DNA of 64,000 nucleotides from Eubacterium maltosivorans (lineage in GTDB: Bacteria > Bacillota > Clostridia > Eubacteriales > Eubacteriaceae). The position numbers and the translations under genes are program-made. Position 1 is the stretch's first letter; each line of letters opens with the position of its first letter. Location: the NCBI RefSeq assembly GCF_002441855.2, contig NZ_CP029487.1, positions 2,852,001-2,916,000 on the forward strand. The letters are read 5' to 3'. Below the pieces are notes generated by a model. It saw only the letters and a list, made by a program, of their open reading frames with translations, was not told the origin of the DNA and ran no database searches. Shown piece after piece: positions 14,760-23,169 of the stretch.

Positions 14760-16200
14760 CCAGGTTGTACTTCTTGATTTTATTGTGCAGATTTGTCCGG
14801 GAAATCTGGAGCTGCTTTGCAGCTCTGCTGACATTATGCCCGGTTTTTTCAAGGGTATCCTGGATAATCTTTGCTTCATAAGCGTTCATCAGCTGGCTGA
14901 GCCCTTCTTCCCCGCTGGTTCCGGGCAGGCCGGAGGGCGGCGCAGCTTCGGGAGCTGTATTTGTCCTAAGCAGGTACTCAGGCAGGTGGTGGGGCTTAAT
15001 AAAGGCTTCATCCTTTCCCGCAAAATAGATGGCCTGAGTGATGATATGCCGCAGCTCCCGGACATTGCCGGGCCAGCTGTGGGATTCAAAAATCTGTTTT
15101 ACCGCGCTGGATAACCGGGTGACCTTTTTTCCGAGCACTGGCGCCATACTGCCAATAAAATACTCAGCCGTCTCAGCGATATCCTCCCTGCGGCTGGCCA
15201 GCGGGGGCAGCTCAATAGAGAAAACGGCCAGGCGGTAATAGAGGTCTGCCCGTAAATGGCTGTTTTCAATGGCGATGAAGGGCTCCTCATTGATGGCGCT
15301 GATGATGCGGCATTTGCAGGGTTTTTCCTCCTGACCGCCCACTGAACGGAAGCGTCCTGTCTCCAGAACGCGCAGCAGCTTTGACTGGAGCCCGACAGCC
15401 ATGGAGTTGAGCTCATCCAAAAACAGAGTGCCGTTCTCAGCCTCTTCAAACAGTCCCTTTCGGTTGACCGCGCCGGTATATGAGCCTTTACAGGTGCCAA
15501 ACAGCGTGCTTTCAAGCAGGGCTTCTGGGATAGCGCTGCAATTTACAGCCACGAAGGGATAGGGAGAAAAGGCACTGTAGTTGTGAATGCTCTGGGCAAA
15601 AACTTCCTTGCCAGTGCCGGTCTCGCCCCAGATGAGCACAGGGGCGTCTGTTTTAGCCACGATTTTCCCCCGGTAAATTGCCTTTTGCAGCATCGGGCTG
15701 CTGCCGATCACATTGTCAAAGGTGTGCTGTGTACCATTTTGCTGGTAATGGGAGGGGATCTGGCGGTCACTCTGTTTTTTATTACCCTCGGCGATCATTT
15801 CCAGATAATCCGAGACCTCGCGGTAAATGCACAGGGCATAATCGATTTTACCATTTTTTCCGTATATAGGATAAGTGCTGCACAGAATATTCGCCTCATT
15901 GCCGCCGACGGTGGTGTAATAGTCCAGCGTTTCCTGATAGATTTTTCCGGTTTTCAGTGTATCGAGCACCATTGAGCGCTTTGGGCGGATAATGTTTGGA
16001 AACTGCTGTGGGTTATAGAGCTCCTCAGGGCTTTTTCCAATAACCTCGTCACGCCGCAGGGCTTCAATCTTTTCACAGCCCTTTGAGTAACAGATGATCC
16101 GCCCCTCTGCGTCAAGAATCATCACGGCCATGTCGGTGATGCGCTCCAGATCGCCGATACTCAGCGGGCGCAGCGCCTTTAAGTCCTTTTCCATGCTCAT
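14743..16200 (-). CDS. Sigma-54-dependent enhancer-binding protein A (PAS-AAA+-Fis HTH)
   Basis: The 485-residue EBP has an N-terminal PAS domain (about 20-130). Its AAA+ domain (about 165-395) has Walker A GETGTGKE and Walker B GTLFLDELN, and the sigma-54 contact loop is GSYTGA instead of GAFTGA. A Fis-type HTH ends the protein (ISRTNLHNKIKKYN). It is the more RocR/ArgR-like of the five EBPs here. It starts within the stop codon of the upstream EBP (ATGA overlap) after GGAGG, so the two are translated together. Likely targets are the sigma-54 promoters at 12013 and/or 17764. Confidence 0.88.
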   Translation of the reverse strand: MSMEKDLKALRPLSIGDLERITDMAVMILDAEGRIICYSKGCEKIEALRRDEVIGKSPEELYNPQQFPNIIRPKRSMVLDTLKTGKIYQETLDYYTTVGGNEANILCSTYPIYGKNGKIDYALCIYREVSDYLEMIAEGNKKQSDRQIPSHYQQNGTQHTFDNVIGSSPMLQKAIYRGKIVAKTDAPVLIWGETGTGKEVFAQSIHNYSAFSPYPFVAVNCSAIPEALLESTLFGTCKGSYTGAVNRKGLFEEAENGTLFLDELNSMAVGLQSKLLRVLETGRFRSVGGQEEKPCKCRIISAINEEPFIAIENSHLRADLYYRLAVFSIELPPLASRREDIAETAEYFIGSMAPVLGKKVTRLSSAVKQIFESHSWPGNVRELRHIITQAIYFAGKDEAFIKPHHLPEYLLRTNTAPEAAPPSGLPGTSGEEGLSQLMNAYEAKIIQDTLEKTGHNVSRAAKQLQISRTNLHNKIKKYNLEKAEG

Positions 16201-17588
16201 TCCTCCTTAGCACAGTATTTTCGTATGAGCCGGCTGGCCTTTGACTGGGTGATGCCCAGCTCCTCGGCCACGCCGACAGAGGTTTTTTTCCGGCTGTAGC
16301 AGTCCTGGATAATGTAGCTTTTGACCTGATCCAGAAGCTGGTCGTAAGAATGGTAAAACTTATCATCGGTCTGGGGAACGTGCATGCGGATCTCCTCGGG
16401 CACCTTGCTTTCGTAGATAATGGAGCCGCTGGTTAAGACGTACATGCGCTCAATGACATTTTTGAGCTCCCGGATATTGCCCGGCCAGTCGTAGTGGACC
16501 AGGGCGAGCAGGGTCAGGGAATAAAAAACCTTGTTTGTGCCGTACTTTAAATTTTGTTTTTTCAGATAGTGGAGGGAGAGGGGAATAATGTCCTCCTTGC
16601 GTTCTCTGAGAGGCGGGATATAGCTGATAAAGGAGCCGATGCGCCAGTAGAGGTCCTCCCTGAAGGTTTTTTCTGCGATGGCAGTCTTTAAGTCTTTGTT
16701 GGTGGCGGAAATGATGCGCACATCCACATGGACTGGTGTGGTGCCGCCCACAGGCAGGAAGGATTTGCTCTCGATGGCGTGCAGGAGCTTTACCTGGAGG
16801 TTTAAGGGCAGATCCCCGATCTCATCGAGGAATACAGTCCCCTTGTCGGCAGATTCCAGCAGGCCCTTTTTTCCGCGGGTATTGGCGCCGGTAAAGGAGC
16901 CGGAGGCATAGCCGAAAAGCTCGCTTTCCAGCAGATTGTCGGGGATCGCGCCGCAGTTGATGGACATAAAAGGGCCAAAGCCGCGGTCACTGCACTGGTG
17001 GATGTACTCGGCGATCAGGGTTTTGCCAGTCCCGCTCTCCCCCAGAAGCAGGATGGACATGTCCGACTTCGCGATGCGCTCCAGCTCCACAATCCGCTTC
17101 AGGAAAGCATGGCTTTCCCCCACAATATTGCGCCTCTGGCGCTTTTTTACTTTTTCGGGCTTTTCCATGAGCTTAGCGTCAGCGTCAAAGTCCACATCCG
17201 AAAAATTTTCCTGAATCACATAGACGGTAAAGTCAATGTCGTTGGGTGCATCCTCCTTCATGACCGGAGTGTCGATGATTTCCATGTAATTGCGCGACAG
17301 CATATTTTTCTGTCTGTAGATCAGCGGCCTTTTCATGGCCAGCATATTTTTATAGGCGGGCGGGTAGACAACGCCCTCCCATTTCCCCCAGTCGCTATCG
17401 CCCACCAGATCCTCTGGCAGTTTGCCGTAATGCCTTGAGATGGCCGGGTTCACATAGATGGTTTTTCCGTTCTGGTCGCTGACAAAAACGCCCAGAAAAA
17501 GATTTTCAAGAATTTTAATATAGAGCTCCTTTGGAAGAGACATCAGATAGTCCAGGTATTCTTCGCTGTGCTGAAATGGATTGTTCAC
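16197..17588 (-). CDS. Sigma-54-dependent enhancer-binding protein B (PAS-AAA+-HTH)
   Basis: 463 residues, starting at a GTG (17588) after AAGGCGGTGA. The N-terminus NNPFQHSEEYLDYLMSLPKE is nearly the same as that of the EBP at 42012, and the PAS domain (about 22-140) contains NPAISRHYGKLPEDL and WGKWEGVVYPP. The AAA+ domain has Walker A GESGTGKT, loop GSFTGA and Walker B GTVFLDEIGD. The C-terminal HTH is GVAEELGITQSKASRLIRKYC. It is the first gene of the two-EBP operon and is divergent from the MttB 2 operon, whose sigma-54 promoter lies in the shared gap. The PAS domain probably senses a substrate or metabolite. Confidence 0.88.
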   Translation of the reverse strand: MNNPFQHSEEYLDYLMSLPKELYIKILENLFLGVFVSDQNGKTIYVNPAISRHYGKLPEDLVGDSDWGKWEGVVYPPAYKNMLAMKRPLIYRQKNMLSRNYMEIIDTPVMKEDAPNDIDFTVYVIQENFSDVDFDADAKLMEKPEKVKKRQRRNIVGESHAFLKRIVELERIAKSDMSILLLGESGTGKTLIAEYIHQCSDRGFGPFMSINCGAIPDNLLESELFGYASGSFTGANTRGKKGLLESADKGTVFLDEIGDLPLNLQVKLLHAIESKSFLPVGGTTPVHVDVRIISATNKDLKTAIAEKTFREDLYWRIGSFISYIPPLRERKEDIIPLSLHYLKKQNLKYGTNKVFYSLTLLALVHYDWPGNIRELKNVIERMYVLTSGSIIYESKVPEEIRMHVPQTDDKFYHSYDQLLDQVKSYIIQDCYSRKKTSVGVAEELGITQSKASRLIRKYCAKEE

Positions 17589-17763
17589 AAAATCACCGCC
17601 TTTCTTCTAGTATACCGGGGTTCTTTATAAAAAACAAGCGATTTCCGAAAAAATAGTCATTTTTGCATAGATTATTAAATATTAAAAAGTATAGGTAGTT
17701 AAAAATGATTAACAGGTTGTTCTTTTTGGAGGAGAAATGGCGCAGCTGGGGCTTTTTTAAGAT

Positions 17764-17779
17764 TGGCACGGGTCTTGCG
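17764..17779 (+). promoter_or_regulatory. Sigma-54 promoter of the MttB 2 / isomerase / MFS / MttB 3 / BCCT operon
   Basis: TGGCAC-N5-TTGCG matches the -24/-12 consensus in every fixed position, 108 bases before the ATG. A short hairpin (ATCGG/CCGAT) lies in the leader at about 17796. Confidence 0.85.
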
Positions 17780-17886
17780 TTATTAAACGGCATGAATCGG
17801 AAAGCCGATACTTCCAGAATCTGCAGAATGATGGAATAAAATGGAATTAATGAAAAATGACTGATATGAAAAATTGGAGGAAAAAC

Positions 17887-19350
17887 ATGTACCCAAACCG
17901 TAATTTATTTGAGAAATATATCACAAAAGACGAAATTGAGCTGATCCACGAATATACTCTGAAAATTTTATCCGAGGTTGGTGTGATCATCGAGAGTGAT
18001 GCTGCCGCCGAGGTCTTTAAAAAGAACGGCGCCCGCGTCGAAGGCCATAAGATCTTTATTGACGAAGCCCTCTTAAAAAAAGGCCTGTCCACTGTGCCAA
18101 AGGAATTTGATATTTACAGCCCGTCCGGCAAGCTGACCCTCGGCGAGAGCGCCCCCACGATCTGCGCGGGTCCGGTGGCGCCCACCACTATCCAGGATTT
18201 TGAAAACAATACCTACCGCCCAGCCAATTTAAAGGATGTTGAGCAGTATTACATTCTTCAGGAAACCAGCAAGGTCATCAGCATGCCCACGCATTCCTGC
18301 CAGAATACCGACGATTTGGATAAATCCGGCGATGATTTCCACACACCGCAGGCAGCCATGGGCCTGAAATACTGCCAGAAGCCCATTTACCAGGGCAACA
18401 CCATTACGCCCATCAACTATAAAAAAGGCTCGCTGATCGAAGCCAACCGCAGACTGGTCAAGCTGCACCGCGAATTTTATGACATCTGGGACAAGCCGGT
18501 AACCATGTCCAACTGCTGTGTGCTGTCGCCGCTGGCCATTGGCGCAGAAGTAGCAGACACCATCATCGGCGCGGTTCAGGAAAACCAGCCTGTGATCATT
18601 ATCTCCTGCTCCATGACGAACCTGACCTGTCCTCCGACACTGGCCAGCGCCATTGTTCAGGATAACGCCAATATTCTGGCTGGTATAGTGCTGACACAGC
18701 TCATAAACCCTGGGGTGGGCGCGGTTTACGGCTCAGTGACCTCCCCCACCGACATGCGCAATGTCCAGCTGGCTACCGGCGCGCCCGAAGCCGTGCTCAT
18801 GCAGATGGGCCTGGTCGCCATGGGGCGTTATTATAACCTGCCAGTGCGCTCCGGCGTATCCGCGACCACTGCGGTTGACCTGGATTTCCAGTGCGGCGCG
18901 GAATCCATGATGACCCTCATGACCGGCATGCTCGGCAAAACCGACTTTATCCTGAACGCCGCAGGCGCTTACGGCGGTTATAACCTCGGCTCCCTTGAAA
19001 ACTTTGTGCTGGATGAAGAAAACATCGCTTACCTCAAACGTGTGAACCAGGGCCTTGACATCACCGAGGACAAGCTGTATTTTGACCTCATTAAAAAAAC
19101 CGGACCGCGCGGCAATTATCTGAAAGGCCGCACGCCAAAGGATTACCGCATGGAAAACTACTTCCCGAACATTTTTATCCGTGAGGGCGGCTCGCCGGCG
19201 GACGTTATTGAAAAGAACGGCAATCTGGTTGCCCGGGCCCGCAGTGTGGTAAATGAACGCCTGGAAAGCTACGAACTGCCGGATGTTACCACCACCCAGA
19301 AAAAGCTGTTGAATGAATACCTGCCGGAAGGCTACAAATACGATTTATAA
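17887..19350 (+). CDS. MttB-family corrinoid methyltransferase 2
   Basis: I start at 17887 (MYPNRNLFEKYITKDEIEL, 487 residues) because TTGGAGG lies 7 bases upstream and the paralogue at 32769 begins the same way (MYQNRKLYEKY). Family segments SCSMTNLTCPPTLASAIV, ATTAVDLDFQCGAESMM and GPRGNYLKGRTPKDYR are present. There is no in-frame amber codon. It is the first gene of a five-gene operon with an isomerase, MFS carrier, a second MttB homologue and a BCCT carrier. Its best match here is MttB 5 (32769), which suggests related substrates for those two. Confidence 0.88.
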   Translation: MYPNRNLFEKYITKDEIELIHEYTLKILSEVGVIIESDAAAEVFKKNGARVEGHKIFIDEALLKKGLSTVPKEFDIYSPSGKLTLGESAPTICAGPVAPTTIQDFENNTYRPANLKDVEQYYILQETSKVISMPTHSCQNTDDLDKSGDDFHTPQAAMGLKYCQKPIYQGNTITPINYKKGSLIEANRRLVKLHREFYDIWDKPVTMSNCCVLSPLAIGAEVADTIIGAVQENQPVIIISCSMTNLTCPPTLASAIVQDNANILAGIVLTQLINPGVGAVYGSVTSPTDMRNVQLATGAPEAVLMQMGLVAMGRYYNLPVRSGVSATTAVDLDFQCGAESMMTLMTGMLGKTDFILNAAGAYGGYNLGSLENFVLDEENIAYLKRVNQGLDITEDKLYFDLIKKTGPRGNYLKGRTPKDYRMENYFPNIFIREGGSPADVIEKNGNLVARARSVVNERLESYELPDVTTTQKKLLNEYLPEGYKYDL

Positions 19351-19372
19351 AAGATAAGAGGAGCGTAAAACA

Positions 19373-20287
19373 ATGAGATCAAATGACCGACAATTACAGT
19401 TAGGTATGCACACCTATACCCTTCACCTCAGCGGACTTGGTGAGAGCTGGGGATTTGACGACCCCCACGCCTTTGAAAAGTCCATCAACCTCATGCAGCT
19501 CATGGATCTGGCTGTGGAATGGGGACTGGACGGACTCCACATCACCAACGTGGATCTGGAAACCCTTGACGCCGCCCATCTGGCAGAGGTGAAGGCCGCG
19601 GCTGAGGATCACGGGCTCTACCTGGAATACAACGTATCCTTTGACGCCCCCTGCGACCCGCGTGTCAACTCCACCGTGCGCGACGCTCTGTTAAACGGCA
19701 AGGCCATGGGCGCAGATCTGGTGAAATTCAGCCTGGACATCGAGCGGCCAAAACCGTTGTACGGCACCTGCTTCCACCCGGATGTCATGGTACAGCTGGC
19801 AGCGCGCTACCATGAATTCAAAGAGAATATTCCGCTCATGGAAGCGCTGGGGCTTCAGGTTTCCATCGAGAACCACTGCGATACCTACGCCGATGAGGTT
19901 ATCTGGCTGGTAAAACAGCTGAACCATCCGAGTATCGGGGCATGTCTGGACACCATCAATTCTCTGTGTGTACTGGAAGGCCCGGAAGCCTGCGCAGAGA
20001 AGATGGCGCCCTACGCGAACTGCTGCCACTTCTGCGACAACAAGCTGGTCATCGACCCGGACGGCACCCACTCCATCGGTGTGGCCATCGGTGATGGGGA
20101 TATCGACTGCGCCAAAATCCTGAAAATGCTGAAGGAGCAGGCCCCTCTTTCCCGAATCACCTTTGAGGTGGAATATGAGATTGGGGAGGATACACTGGAG
20201 GCTGCGAGAGAAAAGGAAATCGAGGCCTGCAAGAAAAGCATCGACTATCTGCGCAATGTGTTAAAGCTCGGCGTCCGCGGACGCTAA
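19373..20287 (+). CDS. Xylose isomerase-like TIM-barrel protein (sugar-phosphate isomerase/epimerase family)
   Basis: The 304-residue product shows the AP-endonuclease-2 TIM-barrel pattern with metal-ligand segments VSIENHCDTY, GACLDTINSL, CCHFCDNK and ITFEVEYEIG. Relatives isomerise or epimerise sugars, inosose or hydroxypyruvate, or cut related carbon skeletons. GAGGAG precedes the ATG, 22 bases after MttB 2. Its place between two methyltransferases and two transporters suggests it processes the carbon skeleton left after demethylation, for example a hydroxylated or sugar-like betaine. That role is inference. Confidence 0.75.
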   Translation: MRSNDRQLQLGMHTYTLHLSGLGESWGFDDPHAFEKSINLMQLMDLAVEWGLDGLHITNVDLETLDAAHLAEVKAAAEDHGLYLEYNVSFDAPCDPRVNSTVRDALLNGKAMGADLVKFSLDIERPKPLYGTCFHPDVMVQLAARYHEFKENIPLMEALGLQVSIENHCDTYADEVIWLVKQLNHPSIGACLDTINSLCVLEGPEACAEKMAPYANCCHFCDNKLVIDPDGTHSIGVAIGDGDIDCAKILKMLKEQAPLSRITFEVEYEIGEDTLEAAREKEIEACKKSIDYLRNVLKLGVRGR

Positions 20288-20308
20288 GCGGGAAGAGGGG
20301 GTAATAAT

Positions 20309-21646
20309 ATGAAAGTAACCGGGAAAAAAAGATGGGTCGTGCTGGCGCTGGTTTCTCTGCTGGGCGGCATCATGGTCTATGTTCCGTTTTTACGCTACAA
20401 CTATTATGATCAGATGATCATTGTCTTTACACAGTTTAAACCCATTGTGTCCGCGTCCTACGCCCATGAATTTATTGGGGATATTGGGCTGTGGTTTGGA
20501 ATTTTCTCTGTTTTGATCTACCCGATCGGGGGGATACTGGCCGATAAGTTCAGTGAGCGAAATCTGCTGGTTATCGGCGCTGTGATGATGGGGCTGGCCT
20601 CATTTTGGTATGGCATTGTCCCTGGAAGCATTGAAATTATGATCATTCATATTTTATACGGCATCGGCACCAGTATTTTCATCTGGTCAGCTTATCTGAA
20701 GGTTGTCCGTAAAATGGGGACAGATGCTGAACAGGGAAGAATGTACTCCACGTCTGAATTTGTAAGGGCCATTGTGGGAACACTGATCGGTTTTTTCGGC
20801 GCAAGCCTTTTAAACAAAGCGGTTTTTCCGGGAACCGGGATTGACCCGCAGGTGCTGGGGCAGCAGTGGCAGATGATGTTGTTCTTCAACGGCGCCCTGT
20901 TCATTATTTTGGCAGTCCTGATCTTTATTCTGGTGCCGGGCAGAATCATCGGCGCAGAGGAGGGCAATGAGGTGGTCCAGGAAGGCTTCAGCATGAAGAA
21001 TATCGTCACGGTTTTAAAAATGCCGGGTACCTGGCTGCTGGCGCTGCTGATTTTCTTCTGCTTTTCCTTTACCTCAGCAGGCGCGGGCTATCTGGGCACT
21101 TACACCACCAACGTTCTGGGCATTTCGGAAACACAGGCCAGCAATTTTGCGGTAATCCGTAATTATATCATCGCGGGCCTCTCCACCCTGGCCATCGGGT
21201 TTATTGCGGATAAGATCGGCTCAAAGGTTAAAACGCTGGGAATTTACCTGGTGCTGGCCACCATTATGACTGTGGTGATGATCCTGACCAGGGATGCCAC
21301 CATGATGTGTATTGTCGTCACCTTTGTCTTTGCCACCGTTTATACCGGGATGCGCGGCATCTACTTTGCAACTCTGGGTGAAGTCGGCATTCCCCTTTCG
21401 CTCACTGGCGTATCTACCGGAATCATCTCGCTGATCTGCTATACCCCGGATATCTACTTTGCCAAGCTTGCCGGCTCATGGCTGGACGCCTACGGCAACG
21501 CAGGCTATGATTTTATCTGGTACTGGGCCATCGGCTGCGGTATTTTAGGGATTATCACCGCGGGGATTACCATGGCTTACTCAAAAAAATTACAGGCTAA
21601 AAACAAACAGGAACCGTCCGCCGATCAGGCGGCGGAAGTCAAATAA
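20309..21646 (+). CDS. MFS transporter in the MttB 2/MttB 3 operon
   Basis: A 445-residue, 12-TM carrier of the same subfamily as the other MttB-linked MFS proteins (PFLRYNYYDQM near residue 30, GGILADKFSERNL, and GIPLSLTGVSTGIISLICY late in the protein). It has an insertion of about 20 residues between TM1 and TM2 (FKPIVSASYAHEF) that the other three lack. The C-terminus is charged. It is 15 bases upstream of MttB 3. Together with the BCCT it gives this operon two different carriers, perhaps one for uptake and one for product export. Confidence 0.83.
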   Translation: MKVTGKKRWVVLALVSLLGGIMVYVPFLRYNYYDQMIIVFTQFKPIVSASYAHEFIGDIGLWFGIFSVLIYPIGGILADKFSERNLLVIGAVMMGLASFWYGIVPGSIEIMIIHILYGIGTSIFIWSAYLKVVRKMGTDAEQGRMYSTSEFVRAIVGTLIGFFGASLLNKAVFPGTGIDPQVLGQQWQMMLFFNGALFIILAVLIFILVPGRIIGAEEGNEVVQEGFSMKNIVTVLKMPGTWLLALLIFFCFSFTSAGAGYLGTYTTNVLGISETQASNFAVIRNYIIAGLSTLAIGFIADKIGSKVKTLGIYLVLATIMTVVMILTRDATMMCIVVTFVFATVYTGMRGIYFATLGEVGIPLSLTGVSTGIISLICYTPDIYFAKLAGSWLDAYGNAGYDFIWYWAIGCGILGIITAGITMAYSKKLQAKNKQEPSADQAAEVK

Positions 21647-21660
21647 ACAGGAGATAAAAT

Positions 21661-23064
21661 ATGAAACAGACCTATAACTTTGCTCCGCAGGAAGAGCTGG
21701 AGCTGATCCATTCACATTCACTGAGACTTTTAAAGGAGACCGGCGTTGTCTTTTACTGTGACGAGGCGCTGGAAATTTTCAAAAAACACGGCGCCCGGGT
21801 GGACGGAGAAACCGTATTTATCGAAGAAAAAATGCTGGACGACGCGCTGAAAACCATTCCGAAAACCTACGAGTGGTACGGCAGAAAAGGCTCCCTCACG
21901 CTGGGGGACGGAAAGCCTGTTTACGCCTCTAGCTATGGTCCCATGTACGTTTATGAGGACGACGACTACCATTTCCCAACCCCCCTTGATTTCGCTAATT
22001 TCGCAAAGCTCGACCAGAGCAGCAAGGTGGTGACTATCGGTAATCCCAACAACATGGATATGCCGAAGATCAAGCCCGAGGACCGGAGCAACTACGCCAT
22101 GGCGGCCACGCTCATGTATCTGGACAAGCCGCTCATGGGCATGGTTGACGGCAGAAAAAGCGCCGCCGAATGTATCGATATGGTGCGCCGCTTTTATGGC
22201 ATAGACGATTCGGACAAGCGCTGCGTAGTTTCTGGACTCATCAACGTCGCCTCCCCCTTCCACTATTCACAGGCCATGTGTGAAGGCCTGATCAAGTACG
22301 CGTCAGAGGGACAGGCAACCTTTGTCACCTCGGCGGGCATGAGCGGTCTGACCGTTCCGGATACACTGGCCTCACATATTCTGGTAGCCAATACAGAAAT
22401 TCTGGCCGGCGTTGTGCTGACACAGCTTATTAACCCAGGCGTCCCGGTGGTATACGGCCTCCAGGGGCTTGGCTCAGATCTGCGCTATACTGTAGGCACA
22501 ATGGGCAGTCCGGAGCAGTCGCTGATCTTCCAGACCGCCAAATCACTGGCAAACTTTTACGGCATGCCAGTTCGCACCGGCGGCTTGATGAATGATGCCA
22601 AGGATATGGATATCCAATCCGGCGTCGAATCCTTCAACAGCGGCTACGCGGCCATTATGTCCGGCGTGGACGTCATGCTGCTGTCCTGCGGTATGCTGGA
22701 CTCTGTCAACACCATCAGCTATGATAAGTATATCTATGATGAAGAGATGATCCAGTCCATCGAACGTTTTGTCCGCGGCTATGAGGTCACAGAGGAAACC
22801 CTGCTGTTTGACAAAATTCAGAAGGCCGGCCCTGGCGGAGATTTTCTGGGAAGAACCACCCGCCTGTATCGAAACGACTACTTTATGCCAGATATCTGTA
22901 ACCGCCTTTCCCACGGCAACTGGGTTGCGGCGGGAAAACCAACCATCAAGAGCAAAACCAGAGCCGCTTACCAGAAGCGTCTGGAGGAATACGTCATGCC
23001 CGAAATGGACAGCGGCCAGAAAGCACTGATCGAAAAATATATTCCAAAAGAATTCTGGTATTAA
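21661..23064 (+). CDS. MttB-family corrinoid methyltransferase 3
   Basis: A 467-residue homologue starting MKQTYNFAPQEELELIHSH after AGGAGATA. It is the most divergent of the six. Segment TSAGMSGLTVPDTLASHIL replaces the usual SCSMTNLT or PMLTAPPS form, and the C-terminus reads GPGGDFLGRTTRLYRNDYF with SHGNWVAAGKPTIKSKT. The only close relative in this window is the broken fragment at 29874-30069. There is no in-frame amber codon. Two MttB proteins in one operon suggest stepwise removal of two methyl groups, or two related substrates. Confidence 0.87.
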   Translation: MKQTYNFAPQEELELIHSHSLRLLKETGVVFYCDEALEIFKKHGARVDGETVFIEEKMLDDALKTIPKTYEWYGRKGSLTLGDGKPVYASSYGPMYVYEDDDYHFPTPLDFANFAKLDQSSKVVTIGNPNNMDMPKIKPEDRSNYAMAATLMYLDKPLMGMVDGRKSAAECIDMVRRFYGIDDSDKRCVVSGLINVASPFHYSQAMCEGLIKYASEGQATFVTSAGMSGLTVPDTLASHILVANTEILAGVVLTQLINPGVPVVYGLQGLGSDLRYTVGTMGSPEQSLIFQTAKSLANFYGMPVRTGGLMNDAKDMDIQSGVESFNSGYAAIMSGVDVMLLSCGMLDSVNTISYDKYIYDEEMIQSIERFVRGYEVTEETLLFDKIQKAGPGGDFLGRTTRLYRNDYFMPDICNRLSHGNWVAAGKPTIKSKTRAAYQKRLEEYVMPEMDSGQKALIEKYIPKEFWY

Positions 23065-23169
23065 AAGGCTGAGAATAAAAATATATTTCAGGCTGGGCAG
23101 AGGTCCCTTTACAGGCGGAACCTCCCCAGTCCTGTCTGTTTGGAGAACATGTATAAAAAGGAGGGTAAC

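Noticed and set aside
17593-17793. 66-codon frame on the minus strand upstream of EBP B
   Set aside because: It is AT-rich, has no ribosome-binding site or family resemblance, and lies across the sigma-54 promoter region of the divergent operon.
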